The notes: generated by a model not told the origin, from the sequence alone. 64,000 nucleotides of DNA from Sipunculus nudus (GCA_026874595.1 CM049309.1:16136576-16200575), one strand, 5' to 3'; counted from the stretch's first letter, positions 26,901-36,842 are shown. Translations and numbers: made by a program.

Positions 26901-27831
26901 TGAGTCGGGTCGCAACTTGAATGCCGGCCTTAAGACCATTGTCACTATACTGATTAGATAGATATGCATCTCAAAGGTAAGCCCAGTTACTATTATTAAC
27001 ACTTTAATTTTTACATATAGTTCATCAGTGTTATCCTATAGAGCTGCTGTAAATGAATATCTATTCTAACAAACCCTTATCTATTGCATCTAACATCATA
27101 GGGATTGGTAACTCATAGGGGGAGTGGAAATAAGCATCCCTCATTTCCACTCCCTGGGGGAGTGGAAATAAGCACTTCCAATAAATAAATAAAACATATA
27201 TAAATCATCTTGTTAGACTGTTATTTCGTGTATTTTATGTATTTTATTTTGTCTGACCCATGCCAGCTACCTCTTTTAATGCCATTGCCATCTTTAATAA
27301 CACAATAATGATATCAGAATTCATCAACTGGTTGATAATCAATTAATGCCTTTAAGTTAATGGACAGTAAAATTGTTTTGATCAGATGTGACTATCTGAC
27401 AGACATACTATATTTAAAATATTATACATATACTGGAGGCGTCACACTGAAAATTAACTCAGATTCAGAAATAATAAAAGTTTTACAAAATAAGATAATT
27501 TTAAAATAATTTTAGAACCTTAACTGTGTCGTGGAGTTGTGGAGGAAAATAGCATAGATCTACCAAACTTGTCATATCAATTAATTGATTTATTAGATTA
27601 AATCCTGGTATTTTGCTGCTCTTATAGTATGGATTTCGTAGTCACGGGGATCTGTGTTCAGGTTTTTTAGTGTCTGTTTGGGTCATTAGTCAGACTCAGT
27701 GTTCATACAAATAACAGTCATTCAATGCGCCGACACTGAAATAAAAACCCCAATGGCAGATCTTTTTGTTCCTTACCGTCTGTTCTCTGTATATCCACAT
27801 TCATTCCGACTTTTAATAAGCCGACACTCAT
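11191..27831 (-). CDS. KIF2-like: Kinesin-13 (KIF2-type) gene, N-terminal exons 1-3 only
   Basis: Three minus-strand exons (27831-27777, 20745-20651, 11262-11191) join in phase. They encode a 74-residue N-terminus: MSVGLLKVGMNVDIQRTDG, then RVHSAVISG...VITVEWFERGETKGKE, then IDLQSVVCLNPAL. This matches the kinesin-13 N-terminal targeting domain, in which I(Q/K)R(S/T)(N/D)GR(I/V)H, VEW, TKGKEID and NP-x-L are conserved. Kinesin-13 proteins depolymerise microtubule ends at spindles and cilia. The neck and motor are not visible anywhere to the left in this window. Given introns of about 7.0 and 9.4 kb, they are probably beyond position 1. Alternatively this is a broken 5' fragment; the intact frames and splice sites argue against decay. 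Confidence 0.85.
11247..11695 (-). repeat. 31-33-bp minisatellite built on the acceptor of kinesin exon 3
   Basis: About 14 units. On the minus strand each reads roughly TTTCATTG(T/C)AG followed by ATTGATCT(A/G)CAGTCTGT, which is the exon 3 acceptor plus the first 17 exon bases. A three-unit higher-order period of about 96 bp is visible near the exon (units at 11247-11340 repeat at 11341-11440). Two further units lie at 12012-12060. Confidence 0.9.
12012..12060 (-). repeat. Two detached units of the exon 3 acceptor minisatellite
   Basis: ACATACAGATCAATCTGCAA and ACAGACTGTAGATCAACCTG match units of 11247-11695, separated from the main array by about 320 bp of unrelated DNA. Confidence 0.8.
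12195..12366 (-). repeat. About 21-bp tandem array starting at an exon donor
   Basis: On the minus strand seven to eight units each begin with gt(t/c/a)a or gtca and continue TTTTATCATTTTATC. The first unit is the donor of the orphan exon at 12367-12520. Confidence 0.7.
12367..12520 (-). CDS. Orphan candidate exon, weakly DENN-like
   Basis: A minus-strand open segment with acceptor gtcag|G and donor AAG|gttagt, 154 nt, entering in phase 2 and leaving in phase 0. The peptide includes SFSHFIHLTPNGQHTYGLCQ, which resembles the F-x-F-x-LT-x-x-G-x-R-x-YG-x-C strand pair of DENN domains. It lies in kinesin intron 2 on the same strand, but its entry phase does not fit kinesin exon 2. It is therefore either part of an unrecognised nested gene, a stray exon, or chance. 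The donor begins a 21-bp tandem array. Confidence 0.3.
12970..13275 (-). mobile_element. tRNA-derived SINE
   Basis: On the minus strand the head has TGGCTCAGAGCACAGG (A-box like) and GAGTTTAAATCTC (degenerate B-box) about 35 bases apart, followed by a non-tRNA body that includes GCAGTAGTCACTGGGCCTGG. The body recurs near 24905-25030. The internal polymerase III promoter boxes support a SINE and not a tRNA gene. Confidence 0.6.
13577..13633. repeat. (TA)n microsatellite
   Basis: Pure TA dinucleotide run of about 57 bp in kinesin intron 2. Confidence 0.95.
13634..16400. other. Kinesin intron 2, AT-rich, with two (TA)n arrays
   Basis: (TA)n lies at 15150-15190 and 15488-15520. A GC-richer segment at 14750-15150 has an 86-codon minus-strand open frame with no recognised similarity and no splice support; it may be a decayed coding or element fragment. 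The G-run is at 14239-14250. Confidence 0.4.
13940..13990. repeat. Dispersed repeat end: AAACAAGGGACCCATGGGTC
   Basis: The motif AAACAAGGGACCCATGGGTC followed by ATGGTACTCAGCTGA recurs, diverged, at about 15836-15870 and inverted at 34975-35010. It probably marks the end of a dispersed element family. Confidence 0.5.
16401..17916. mobile_element. Foldback element with about 75-bp TIRs (1516 bp)
   Basis: The first roughly 75 bases, beginning TGTCGAGGCCCAGATTAGAA, are the reverse complement of the last 75 with only a few mismatches. The right subterminal region (17580-17900) holds several inverted copies of a GATCTGGGCTGGCCCAGTTT unit. The flanks are TATATA on both sides, extending into (TA)n on the right. 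No open frame of note; a 16-bp G-run is at 17163-17179. Confidence 0.9.
17917..17951. repeat. (TA)n microsatellite adjoining the foldback element
   Basis: TA run directly at the right end of the element at 16401-17916. Confidence 0.9.
18391..18550. mobile_element. Pogo/Tigger-like terminal fragment
   Basis: CAGTGAATTCCCTCTATAAT then GGACAGTCATGGGACCAAAA, followed by TTTGTCCTTTATAGTGGGGTG, resembles the conserved ends of pogo/Tigger elements, in which a CTCTATAA-x-GGACA end is followed by its inverted copy. No transposase is seen. Confidence 0.45.
19126..19805. repeat. 42-45-bp minisatellite
   Basis: About 15 units of CTGATCTGTACAGAACTGTT plus CACTGTCTGGTGTCAACATG. Some halves repeat as larger blocks (19206-19440 resembles 19500-19740). 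A single outlying unit is at 18349-18392. The long open frames across it are by-products of the repeat. Confidence 0.9.
20651..20745 (-). CDS. Kinesin-13 exon 2
   Basis: Minus-strand acceptor cttacag|GACGTG and donor GAG|gtaggt; 95 nt, entering in phase 1 and leaving in phase 0. It encodes RVHSAVISGIAGDSQVITVEWFERGETKGKE (shown here in two parts in the family comparison: RVHSA and VEW...TKGKE are the conserved anchors). Confidence 0.9.
20746..20955. other. Start of kinesin intron 1
   Basis: AT-rich, no features seen. Confidence 0.4.
20958..21912. mobile_element. Pearl/Helentron-like element with five about 160-180-bp core repeats
   Basis: Five tandem cores are marked by AACTCGATCTGTAAC at 21066, 21245, 21413, 21573 and 21752 (spacing 160-179). 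The left end has ATGCCCCCGCCTGGGGCA. The right end has ATGCCCCGGCCACTTTGTGG followed by CGGGGGCAT, which folds into a terminal hairpin. Tandem 160-bp-class cores between structured ends are the hallmark of bivalve pearl elements. No coding sequence. Confidence 0.7.
22140..22990. repeat. About 265-275-bp tandem repeat with palindromic GGTGGCGCCACC boxes
   Basis: Three units are marked by AAACCACTGCAGAGATATGA at 22221, 22484 and 22758. The 12-bp perfect palindrome GGTGGCGCCACC occurs at 22294, 22557, 22685 and 22832. The array ends in GTCCAGTAGTCTCAGAGGAG near 23060. Confidence 0.8.
23120..24258. other. Kinesin intron 1, no supported feature
   Basis: Two diverged copies of a segment about 380 bp apart (TGTACCTGGA... 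near 23300 and GGTATGATGTTGGAAATGGA near 23690) suggest an old local duplication. Nothing coding. Confidence 0.4.
24259..24688. mobile_element. MITE family 3, copy 1
   Basis: Left ATACTGTGGTTGCCTTTTTAT and right (inverted) ATAAAGCCAACCACAGTAT. The interior includes GGGTTTTAATTTTGCAATAT. A partial copy is at 53790-54150. Confidence 0.6.
24905..25030 (+). mobile_element. 3' part of the SINE also found at 12970-13275
   Basis: Contains GCAGGTGCGGTAGTCACCCA and GGTTAACACCAGGATATTAA, the reverse complement of plus-strand sequence near 13010-13050. No tRNA-like head is visible. Confidence 0.55.
25290..27179. mobile_element. 1.9-kb interval bounded by GGGGAGTGGAAATAAG hairpins
   Basis: The left edge has a perfect palindrome with 16-bp arms and a 3-base loop (25327-25361), preceded by a second hairpin at 25290-25321. 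The right edge has CATTTCCACTCCCTGGGGGA and AGTGGAAATAAG at 27116-27179. The same hairpin stem at both ends suggests one element; another element is nested at 26129-26933. Confidence 0.55.
26129..26933. mobile_element. TTAA-flanked non-autonomous element (piggyBac-like target)
   Basis: TTAA at 26129-26132 and 26930-26933 flanks inverted ends of about 40 bp sharing CAAGTTGCGACGCGACTCAA. Internal subterminal copies of CGACTCAACTCAAC occur in both orientations. TTAA duplication is characteristic of piggyBac-type insertion. No transposase. Confidence 0.8.
27777..27831 (-). CDS. Kinesin-13 exon 1 (start codon)
   Basis: Minus-strand ATG at 27831-27829 followed by 18 codons and one extra base, donor G|gtaagg. 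It encodes MSVGLLKVGMNVDIQRTDG once joined to exon 2. The KVGM-x-V-x-IQR-x-DG pattern is the first element of kinesin-13 N-termini. Confidence 0.85.
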
Positions 27832-28207
27832 TTTGATGGTATGCCCTTGCGGCCAGAAGAACCAACGACTTATAAATATCTTTTATCTACGGTGTCCACC
27901 ACAGCACCGTCCACCGACACTCGGTCTTGTGTTCAAATATGTCATACCCTGCCAGGCATGCGCGGGTGCCATCGAGGGACAATCCATTATAATTTTTAGC
28001 GGTTTCTGGGAACTCATTTGCCGGCGCATTTAAAGACTCACCATGTTATCACGTATTTTATTATAGCAAATAACCTTTAGTTAATAACCAAATATTCAAT
28101 GTTTCACTTGCAAATTTAAAAAAAAATCAGTGGATATTATGTAATTTTGTTCTGTAGGATAGGTTGGGGCAGTTCATATTTAAATACACGAACAATAGGT
28201 CTTGACT
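27832..28207. other. Upstream region of the kinesin-13 gene
   Basis: The first about 200 bp upstream of the kinesin ATG is GC-richer than its surroundings (to about 28030) and is the likely 5' untranslated/promoter region on the minus strand. No TATA box could be assigned. Confidence 0.4.
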
Positions 28208-29314
28208 AATTACCCCAACCGACGGACCCAAACGGATCTTAAACAGACCCCAACGGACCCAAACGATTGTGACTGGTGACCTAAATGGGCTAAAATAGGA
28301 CCTAAATATTCAATATTTTATTCAATTTAAAATCTAAAACATTAAAAATAGGTTGCATTGTATGGCAAACCTGCTTAGAAATTACTTAATTTTTAAACAT
28401 TTTTACTGTAAAATGATAATTACTGTGCATTTACAAAATTCTAATACACGTAATCAACTGATTAACAGGCTTGCAATGTGTCAGCAAAGTTAAACTTAAA
28501 TGTAATTTGCTAAACTGCAACAAAAATGTTTTTAGACTTTTTAAATTGTTTTTCTTTATACACATGATTAAGCTAGTAAGTTTTCTTATGATTTTTTATT
28601 TGATTTTACTTGTTCTTTTGACATAAATATATACTTTTCTCAGTAACATATTTTTTAATGAAAACAGGCATGCAAAGAAGCTATTAAATACTTTGTTTTG
28701 AAAAAAATAGCATTACAACTCCGTGTATTTGTTCGAGTAGTATTATTTTGACATTAGATATTTATTAGGCATGTATTGACGCATGCTTCTATAATCTAAG
28801 GGAGTGAAATATTTTATGTTTTATGTACTAGACATTTCATGACTTCCATGATTATGACAGTTAATCATTTTAAATTTTTAAGAGTAATTAAAAATAACAA
28901 ACATAAATTCCTGAAAGAAAAATCATCAAAATATCGCTGTACTACTAACAGCCTTATATTAGTTTCTAGTGCATGTTTTTGTACGAGCCTGAGTTAAAAA
29001 ATTAAATATTGTAACAATTTTTCTTAATATTCGATATTTTTGAATAAAAATTTATGCACTAAAAATAAATAATTGGTTTACATTCAGAGGAAAAATTATA
29101 AGATTTTTATTTTAATAGTAGGCATATTTTCCTCGTTTTATGTGTTCTTATGGTATAAAAACTTAATTTAATTCCATTTTTTATTTTTTAATGTTTTATA
29201 TTTTAAATTGATATAAAATAATCGCACAGTTGGGTCCTATTTTGGCACGTGAAGACATCCGTTGGGGTCTGTTTTGGGTCCGTTGGGGTTTGTTTTGGGT
29301 CCGTTGGGGTAATT
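28208..29314. mobile_element. 1.1-kb TIR element with CCAACGGACCCAAA repeats
   Basis: TAATTACCCCAAC at the left and GTTGGGGTAATTA at the right. Subterminal copies of CCCCAACGGACCCAAA occur in inverted orientation at each end. The interior is very AT-rich and non-coding. It lies within 400 bp upstream of the kinesin start codon. Confidence 0.75.
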
Positions 29315-29327
29315 ACCCAGCTAACAT

Positions 29328-29465
29328 TATGACGTTGGCCCACGGCAACGTAATCATAGGTCGGTATGGTCGCGGTTGGCTTTCTGACGTTGGCCCAACG
29401 TTGCAAACATGGTGGCAGATTGACGTATTTTTGCCAACGTTGTACCAACGTTAGACCAACGTATG
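29328..29465. repeat. CAACGTTG palindrome cluster
   Basis: Repeated ACGTTGGCCCAACGTTG and ACCAACGTTAGACCAACGTA motifs within about 140 bp. Confidence 0.7.
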
Positions 29466-30287
29466 CAAGAAGACAACAGTAAGGTTGTATAATTAGTCAG
29501 AGCCTAAAATTATATCCTAGATTTGAGTTACTCAAAAATAGCTTCCTAGATATGAGTTAAAATTGTATTAAATTAATTAGCAATCTTTGGACTGTTTATC
29601 CAAAAAAATTGTTTATATTCAAACACACATTCACATAAAAAACACGATTATTAGCAGTGAATTTACTGCACGGCGGCCGGATATCAAAAGGAATTTTTTT
29701 AATGAATTAGAAAATAAATCCATTATTTTGCCTAGACTGTATTGTGTATAAATTTCATTTTTGGTGAAGACTTAAACCCATGTTATGACCTGACTTTGAA
29801 AGATATTCATTTTCTGATGTTTTAGTATAATAGTGATAATTTATAAGATCATGAAAATCGTGAGCAAATAATTCACGCAATTGTCCCGAATGCGTTCTGT
29901 CGTCAGTTCCGGTTCGGAAACCATGGACGCCTCAACATGCTTGTCAAATATCATACTAAAATTGGCTGACGGCTAAAGGATGCCAAGCACTGCCGGTCAC
30001 CGACTCGATCTTATTTCACCTCACTTGTTCTCTAATTGCTCGTTTTCTCCATAAATGACACGGGAATAAATCTGTCAGAGTATTGTTTCTTCCTAAATTA
30101 ATTAAAGTGTATATAAACGTCAATTAATTGAAATAAAGAAAAAAAATATCATTTTCTCATCTAATCTGTTTCCCGTATACAGAAGCGGATCCAGGGGGGA
30201 GGGTCCAGGGGGTCCGGACCCCCCCCCCCCCTTTTATTTTTTTAAGCAGCCACAAGTGTTTCAGACCAATTTTTCGGCCTGGACCCT

Positions 30288-30290
<3 letters not shown>
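29466..30290. other. Intergenic, AT-rich with a short GC-richer patch
   Basis: 29880-30060 is less AT-rich and has an ATG in good context (29933, 17 codons) with no splice donor; unassigned. CAGAAGCGGATCCAGG at 30180 begins a common GGTCCGGACCCCC repeat end, also seen inverted near 43216. Confidence 0.35.

Positions 30291-30364
<74 letters not shown>
30291..30364. repeat. (TA)n microsatellite
   Basis: Pure TA run of about 74 bp. Confidence 0.95.
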
Positions 30365-30368
<4 letters not shown>

Positions 30369-30934
30369 CATATCAGATGCAGAATATATATGGCTTTGTT
30401 GTTAAAATTGTGTACAATACATTTTAAGCTTTATATTCCGATTTTTCAGTCATGTGCAAACCGTTGTTAAACTGTCCAAATTTTACGTACGGAAAATCGT
30501 AGACAAAATATCGACAAATAACCATGAATACACTCCCAAAATCCATAAGATATAACAAAAATTAATACTTGGTTTAATTTTCCAATTTCATTACAATTCA
30601 AGCGTGAATTGGATTATTGGAAAGCCACAAGTGTTTCTGTTGGGGTTACTAGAATTTATACTCCACCGCAAATTTATGCCAGTGAATACTGACAAAGATA
30701 AAGTAGAGAAAGACGGTAGATCTTGGATTGTCCAAGAACTGAAGCAATTTTTTTGGTGGGGGAGGGGGTATTTTTTCCCCTGGAAAGCTTGCAATACTCA
30801 TCATATTGTTTATGGACCGATAAATTCAACAAAATAATAATTATAGAAAAAATCTCTGGGTCGCAAGATATTAATTGTTTGTTCTTAGAGTCCGTAGAAC
30901 AATTATTTTCCTTGTATGACCCAAGTGCGTATAA

Positions 30935-31083
30935 ATTCCGTATTGTATATAGTCTGTATTGTACAGTCCATATTGTAAAGTCTGGATATATAGCTAGTCT
31001 GTATTATATAGTCCGTATTGCATAGTCCGTATTGTATAGCCCGTAATGTATATAGTCCGTTTTGTGTATACTATAGTTCGTAT
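30935..31083. repeat. GTCCGTATTGTATA tandem repeat
   Basis: About nine imperfect units of 14-19 bp variations on TAGTCCGTATTGTATA. Confidence 0.75.
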
Positions 31084-31257
31084 ATATATATATTTAATTT
31101 AAAAAGTACGGTATTTTAAGCACCCAGTAACAGCAGGCCATGTTCTAAACTACATGATAATACCTCAAAAGTGATTTTTTGTTTGTTTATGCTATATCTT
31201 GTCTCTTTCTACCTTAAAACTGACATTTTTAACTTTGATTCAATAAAAAAAGTTAAT

Positions 31258-31574
31258 TTAGGCCAAAAAAGGTATGGTTTTCAAGCACCGCCAGTGTCAG
31301 TTTTAATCCCCCCCCCCACACACACACACACACATCAGACATGTTTTATTTTTATTTTCATCTTTCAAGACGATAAAATAACACAATTCTGATCAGATTT
31401 CGCTGTTATGTAGTGCTTTACTTGTTTAACAAAGAAATCTGTAATTATCATGCTTTTCCCTGATCATGTTTCATTTTTATCGAAACATATAAAAAAGGTA
31501 AAAAAAAAAAAAAATCGCCCGCCCGCATTGATTTAATAAAAAATGCCTGACAACCATCCCTTTTTGGGCCTAAC
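31258..31574. mobile_element. MITE family 2, copy B, nested in a larger repeat
   Basis: Left end AGGCCAAAAAAGGTATGGTT and right end ACCATCCCTTTTTGGGCCTA. It lies inside a larger unit (about 31105-31690) whose ends carry TTAAGCACCC and GGGTGCTTTAA. The same nested arrangement recurs at 36340-36785. Confidence 0.65.
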
Positions 31575-31689
31575 TGGGTATACACACAGTAGAGAGGAGA
31601 AAATCCCTTTGAGATATTATTATATAGTTTAATATTGGTAAATTAAAAAGTGCATGCTTACTGTTTCAGGGTGCTTTAATAGTGTACCT

Positions 31690-32152
31690 TTTAAACATGT
31701 AAATTATCTTTAAATGTTACAAAATAGGTGAAAGCTGAAAAGTTAGTAAAAAATATGTATATCATCGGAGAGAACACTGTAGGCCTACCAAGTTTCAAAT
31801 GATATATACTTTATGGGACTACATTAAATTTTAAACAACTTGTGGATTCGATTAAGATATTTAAAAGTGGGTTTTTGCAAACTTTTGCTACCTCAAGGAA
31901 CTGTAGTATAAGAGAACATATATACCTTTATACATTAATTATATATGCTTTTTGAAACAATAAGAAAAAAATCTTTAGTTTACATGTGAATTTGAAGTGA
32001 TATATTGGATTCCAGCCTAACAGAAAACTGTTAATCCCTTGAAAATTGATTTGTGCCTTAGGTTTTAAGCCAGCCAGTCAGCCAGAAATTTTAAAAAAAG
32101 TTGAGCTAATTAATTAAAATGAATTGATATTCTGAAAAGAAAATCTAGCTGG

Positions 32153-32217
<65 letters not shown>

Positions 32218-33062
32218 AATGTCTATAAGTGCATTTATCTAAAATATGTTACTTTAAGCGTATGCTATAGTTATACTTCACACATCTAAAATAAATTGCT
32301 TGATTGAATTATAATTATTTATAATTTAATTTTAATTATATAGGCGTTCATATCCATTTATATTTAGTTTTTACTGTTTCCGCATAACGTATATTTTTTT
32401 AAGATGGTAATAATGTCATTATTATACGAGGCATATATCAAAGTTATAAAGACTGTTCAAGCTGAGGCAGTATTAACAGTATCGATCCACCAAGGCAGTT
32501 TGCGGGACACATGCATTCGAATCGATCTCTGGATCTCACAACGGAGCGCCACCGTGTGTCTGTGTAAGAGACTACGGTGCAGGTGTAAGGCACACGGCAA
32601 CTATAGCGGCAGTACTTAACCGTGGTAGCTTTCAGTAGGCCATTCATAAACCACAGAACTGTGATGTAAATATGTAGCGAAGGGAACCTGTTCTCCGTCT
32701 GGCAGGTAAGCGATTTGGACAAATGGTTTTCAATTAACATGATCAGTCCCACAGAGTGCAAATGATAAAGGTACATGTATCATATATGTCTAATATGTCT
32801 ATATGTGGGGACTGTTTCTCCAAACTTGCAAATCGGCCGCGATCTGGGGACCAGGGTCTAAAATAGTAAAATACTAAAAGTAAAAAGGGCTTTTTGCCCA
32901 TTTGGTCTGTGAATGCCTGGTCGGTCTGGTTATGTATGTTTGTCCCACAGTCCAAGTTTGGTGGATCATGTTTAGAATACGGTCCACATGATGAAACGTG
33001 AAAAATAAAGACTTTCTGAGTCTGTTTATTTCCTCCTCCTTATTTCCTGTAATTGCTGTATA
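31690..33062. other. Intergenic with (TA)n and a GC-richer stretch
   Basis: (TA)n lies at 32155-32211. 32440-32710 is less AT-rich and ends in a good donor-like GGCAG|gtaagc (plus strand), so it could contain an untranslated exon. No protein similarity is seen on either strand. Confidence 0.3.
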
Positions 33063-33273
33063 TTCCACTAGGGCACTCGGTAAAACCCGGAATTTCCGAG
33101 GATATTCCGAGATCTCTCAGAATAAAAGTTTGAGCCATTTCCCTCGGCAGAGGATCCTTGACAGTAGAAAAAAAGTACCCATACCTGAAGAATGAACAAT
33201 TATCTTCCCATTTATTCAGGGTTCCGTTCTAATCTTCGACTTATTAAGGTACAGCATACAATTTTTTGCTTAG

Positions 33274-34600
33274 CTGACTATAAGTCATCTGAGCTATAGT
33301 CGTGGTCCATTGTCCGTCGTCTGTCTGTCTGTCCGGATGTCCGTCCATAAGACTGGCACGTTTCGACACCGTTGGACCTACACATCTGAAATTCGGCATA
33401 CAGTTAGATGTTCCCAAAATCTACTACCATGCCGAAAATTGGGTCAATAGGACTTCGTTCCTTCGAGATATTAAGGAAAAACCTCAATTTTATATTAGAA
33501 ATCTATTTTCACAATTCAGGACTGCCTAATATCAAAACCACTCATCTGGTTTTCTTCATATTTACCATAAATATTCCTCTATATAGTTCCTATGTACATG
33601 CTAGATATTAAGTCAGTATTATATAATTTAAAAAAAGTTATTGGCCCAAACATAATGGACTTTGTAAAAAAATCAGGAAGATATTTGGTCACTTAAGACC
33701 AAAAGTGTTAAAGGTAGGGACTTTGTTTCCAGTAATACAACTTAAATTAATCAAAATTTAATTGTTAACCAAAAATTAGATCAAAATCTGTTAAATTTTT
33801 TTAAATATTGGCAAAAATATAAAATTGGTACCTTAAATTTTGCCCAACCATGGCCACGACACGTTTTTTTCCTGTAAGTACTGTGGATTTAATTTTCACA
33901 GCATGTATACATAAGGATTTAATCTGTTAAAATCTGAAATTTGAAAATAAAAGCTGCAAAATTAGGCTAGTTATTGAATTTTTTTGGAGGCACTTGTTGT
34001 ATTCCCTTACATTGTCAAGCAGTCCACTTTGATGACTGTAGGTCATTCAGTGCACATCTCTATGCTCCCCAGGCTGTTGGCATAATTTTAGATGTCCCCA
34101 AAATCTCCTACCATACCGAAAATTGGGTCATTAGGACCTTTGAGATATTAAGGAAAAAAAACTCTGTTTTCCATAAAAAAGTCATTGTTACACTTCAAGG
34201 CTGCCTAATATCAAAACCACTGATCTGTTTTTGATCGTATTTAGTATTCACATTTTTTCATACATTTTCTATAAACATACCAAAAAATTAGGTCAGTATT
34301 GGGTATTATTTTGAAGTTATGGGCCACAACATAATGCAATTTTTTTAAAAAATCAGGAAATATATTTACTCACCTAACATGAGAATTGCTGAACCTAGAG
34401 ACTTTTTTTCAGGAATATAACTTTATTTAATCAAGATTCAATTGTTTACCCAAAATTAGATCTGAATTTTGCAAATTTTTCAAGTTATTAGAATAAATAA
34501 AAAATCAATACCTTAAATTTTGTCCAACTTTGGCACTGTCGATTTTATTTTCACAGCATATATACATAAGGATTTAATCTTTTAAAATCTGAAATTTCAC
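33274..34600. repeat. Two tandem copies of a dispersed repeat (third copy near 47030-47340)
   Basis: Both copies share AGATGT(T)CCCCAAAATCT, CCGAAAATTGGGTCA, GAGATATTAAGGAAAAA and CTGCCTAATATCAAAACCAC. A diverged relative at 47030-47340 in kinase intron 3 carries GCAGTTAGATGTGCATGAGTT and GACTGCCTAATATCA. Confidence 0.75.
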
Positions 34601-35285
34601 AGAAATTGATGGGTACAGTCACAAATTCATAAATCACTTCATCAGCATAGTTAATCATAACATCATATCTGTCAAATTGAAAGCTTGCAGACTACCATAC
34701 ACTTTAGATCCTTCAACAAATAGCCTTATCATCATTCTACAACTGCATTCATATTTGCTCAAATATATCACAGTTTTCAACCCCTCCTAAATAAATAAAA
34801 AATAAACCACTATATTTGACTTTATTAAGCCATCAGTCAGGTAATTTCATTCATCATTTACTCACATATTACATTACATACCTTTATAATAGCCCAACAT
34901 GTCCATGATATTCATAAGCTTTATCGACTCGATATAGTATCACAGTGGAGAAACATTTATAGTCCAATCACGATCAGCTGAGCGCCGTGACCCATGGGTC
35001 CCTTGTTTTAACATCTTTTCAAACAGCCCTGCACGACTGCCTTGTTTACTAATATTTTGGAAGCGCCTGTAGAATTCTCAGAGAATCCAGACCCACGGCG
35101 ACCGGGCCCACTCAAAACCACATAAAAAACTGCAACTTTCTCCATTCCTGTTGACAAATTAATTATTACCTGTTGGATTACATCATTTATTCGTTTAATT
35201 CTTCTATAGCGCATTATTTACATTATGATTTCATATATTAGGTCTATATATATAGATAGTAAATTAATAGTAATAAAATGTACAA

Positions 35286-35288
<3 letters not shown>

Positions 35289-35347
<59 letters not shown>

Positions 35348-35360
35348 ATATATATATATA
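35289..35360. repeat. (TA)n microsatellite inside the 3.0-kb element
   Basis: TA run with one TC interruption. Confidence 0.9.
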
Positions 35361-36281
35361 ATTCATATATTGACACCAGGTATAACATTTTTTTTTCATT
35401 TTCATAATACTTTACATTGGTATTTTAAATTCAATATTTCATTATGGTATCAGGTGTATTTCATGAGGCTTAATTTACTTTCAGTTTGTACATATTTCAT
35501 TCGATTATTATGGTTCAGTTGTTAATAAATGATTTTGTTTTCAAATGTGTTCCTTTGTTCATTGGACTAATAAAAAATAGAATTTTAATAATGCCAGTGG
35601 TAAATGAAAACACTTGTAGACACTGATACTGCTGTAGCCTCCCTGTCCAAATGTCATGCCACCCCATTAATTGTAGAATCTCTCTCCATGCCCTGCCTCT
35701 TTCTTTAGTTGTGGCCTTCCACAATATTTCATGATCTTATTATCAGTAAGAAGAGTATATCTGATAAATCTACAAATCACTCTCTTTATTTATTGGCCAT
35801 ATTCTTTTTATCCAGGCCTGTCAGCTGTTTATACTCTCCAAGAATTCTCATGAAACCACCGGATTTAGGTATGATCTACCATAAACATGGTCGTCGTCCC
35901 GGGCCGGTCTGATCTGGCTCGGAAAACCGTAGATTACGCCTTATAAGGTCGAAGATTAGAACGGATCCCCAAAGAAATAGGAAGATAATTATTCATTTTA
36001 TATGTATGGGAACTTTTTTCCTACTGTCAGGGATCCTCTGCTGAGGGAAGCGGCTCAAACTTTTATTCCGAGGAATCTCGGAAATTCCGCGGAAATTCCG
36101 GGTTTTACCGAGTGCCTTCCACTATATGTCTCTGGCACTCTGCTTTCCTAACATGATTTGTCTGTGAATGTCCGATGTCATCAATATCAATGTCTGGATT
36201 GGAACCCTCACACAGTCTCATGATAGGAGGGGGGGGCCCACATTCTCCCAAGTTAGCTGTTGAACATGTGATACAGAATTG

Positions 36282-36842
36282 GGTAATTTTGGTCTATTTA
36301 TGCGAGTCAAGTTGCCAAATTAAGCACCCTCTTCCAAGTTCTCTATTTTAAGCACCCAGTAACAGCAAGACATGTTTTAAACTGCATGAAAATATCTCTA
36401 AAGCGATTTTTTTTGTTTGTTTTTGCTGTATTGTGTCTCTATCTACCTTAAAACTATAATTTTAAATTTTGATTCAGTAGAAAAATTTAATTTAGGTAAA
36501 AAAACGGTATGGTTCTCAGGTGTCCCCGCGTCAATTTAAACCCCCCCCCTCCCCCCGCATCAAACATTTTTATGTTTTATTTTCATCTTTCAAGACGATA
36601 AAAATTGCCCGCCGGCACTGATTTAAAAGAAAGTGCCTGAGAACCATACCTTTTTTCTTGGCCTAACTGTGTATCAAGAAGATATACACAGTATAAAGGA
36701 GGAAAACACCTTTGAGGTATTATTAAAATTTAATATTGGTCCACTAAAAAGTGGCTTACTGTTACAGGGTGCTTTCTTAATTGGGTAATTTTGGTTTATT
36801 TATGTGAGTCTAGTTACCAAATTAAGCACCCTCTTCCAAGTA
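36282..36842. repeat. TTAAGCACCC-ended repeat flanked by 58-bp direct repeats
   Basis: Segments of about 58 bp at 36282-36340 and 36783-36842, both containing GGGTAATTTTGGT and CCAAATTAAGCACCCTCTTC, flank an element related to 31105-31690. Confidence 0.7.
36492..36668. mobile_element. MITE family 2, copy C, nested in a larger repeat
   Basis: Short copy with left AGGTAAAAAAACGGTATGGTT and right CTGAGAACCATACCTTTTTT followed by CTTGGCCTA. It sits within the TTAAGCACCC-ended repeat related to 31105-31690. Confidence 0.65.

Larger units (their letters stand above)
33071..36116. mobile_element. 3.0-kb element with about 180-bp TIRs and 8-bp target duplication
   Basis: TTCCACTA flanks both sides (33063-33070 and 36117-36124). 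The ends begin GGGCACTCGGTAAAACCCGG and are inverted copies for about 180 bp (33071-33250 against 35935-36116). An 8-bp duplication fits hAT- or P-like insertion. No transposase is visible. The interior holds a diverged dispersed repeat in two copies (33274-33900 and 33990-34600), a (TA)n array at 35289-35358 and a GC-richer piece at 35000-35215. Confidence 0.88.
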
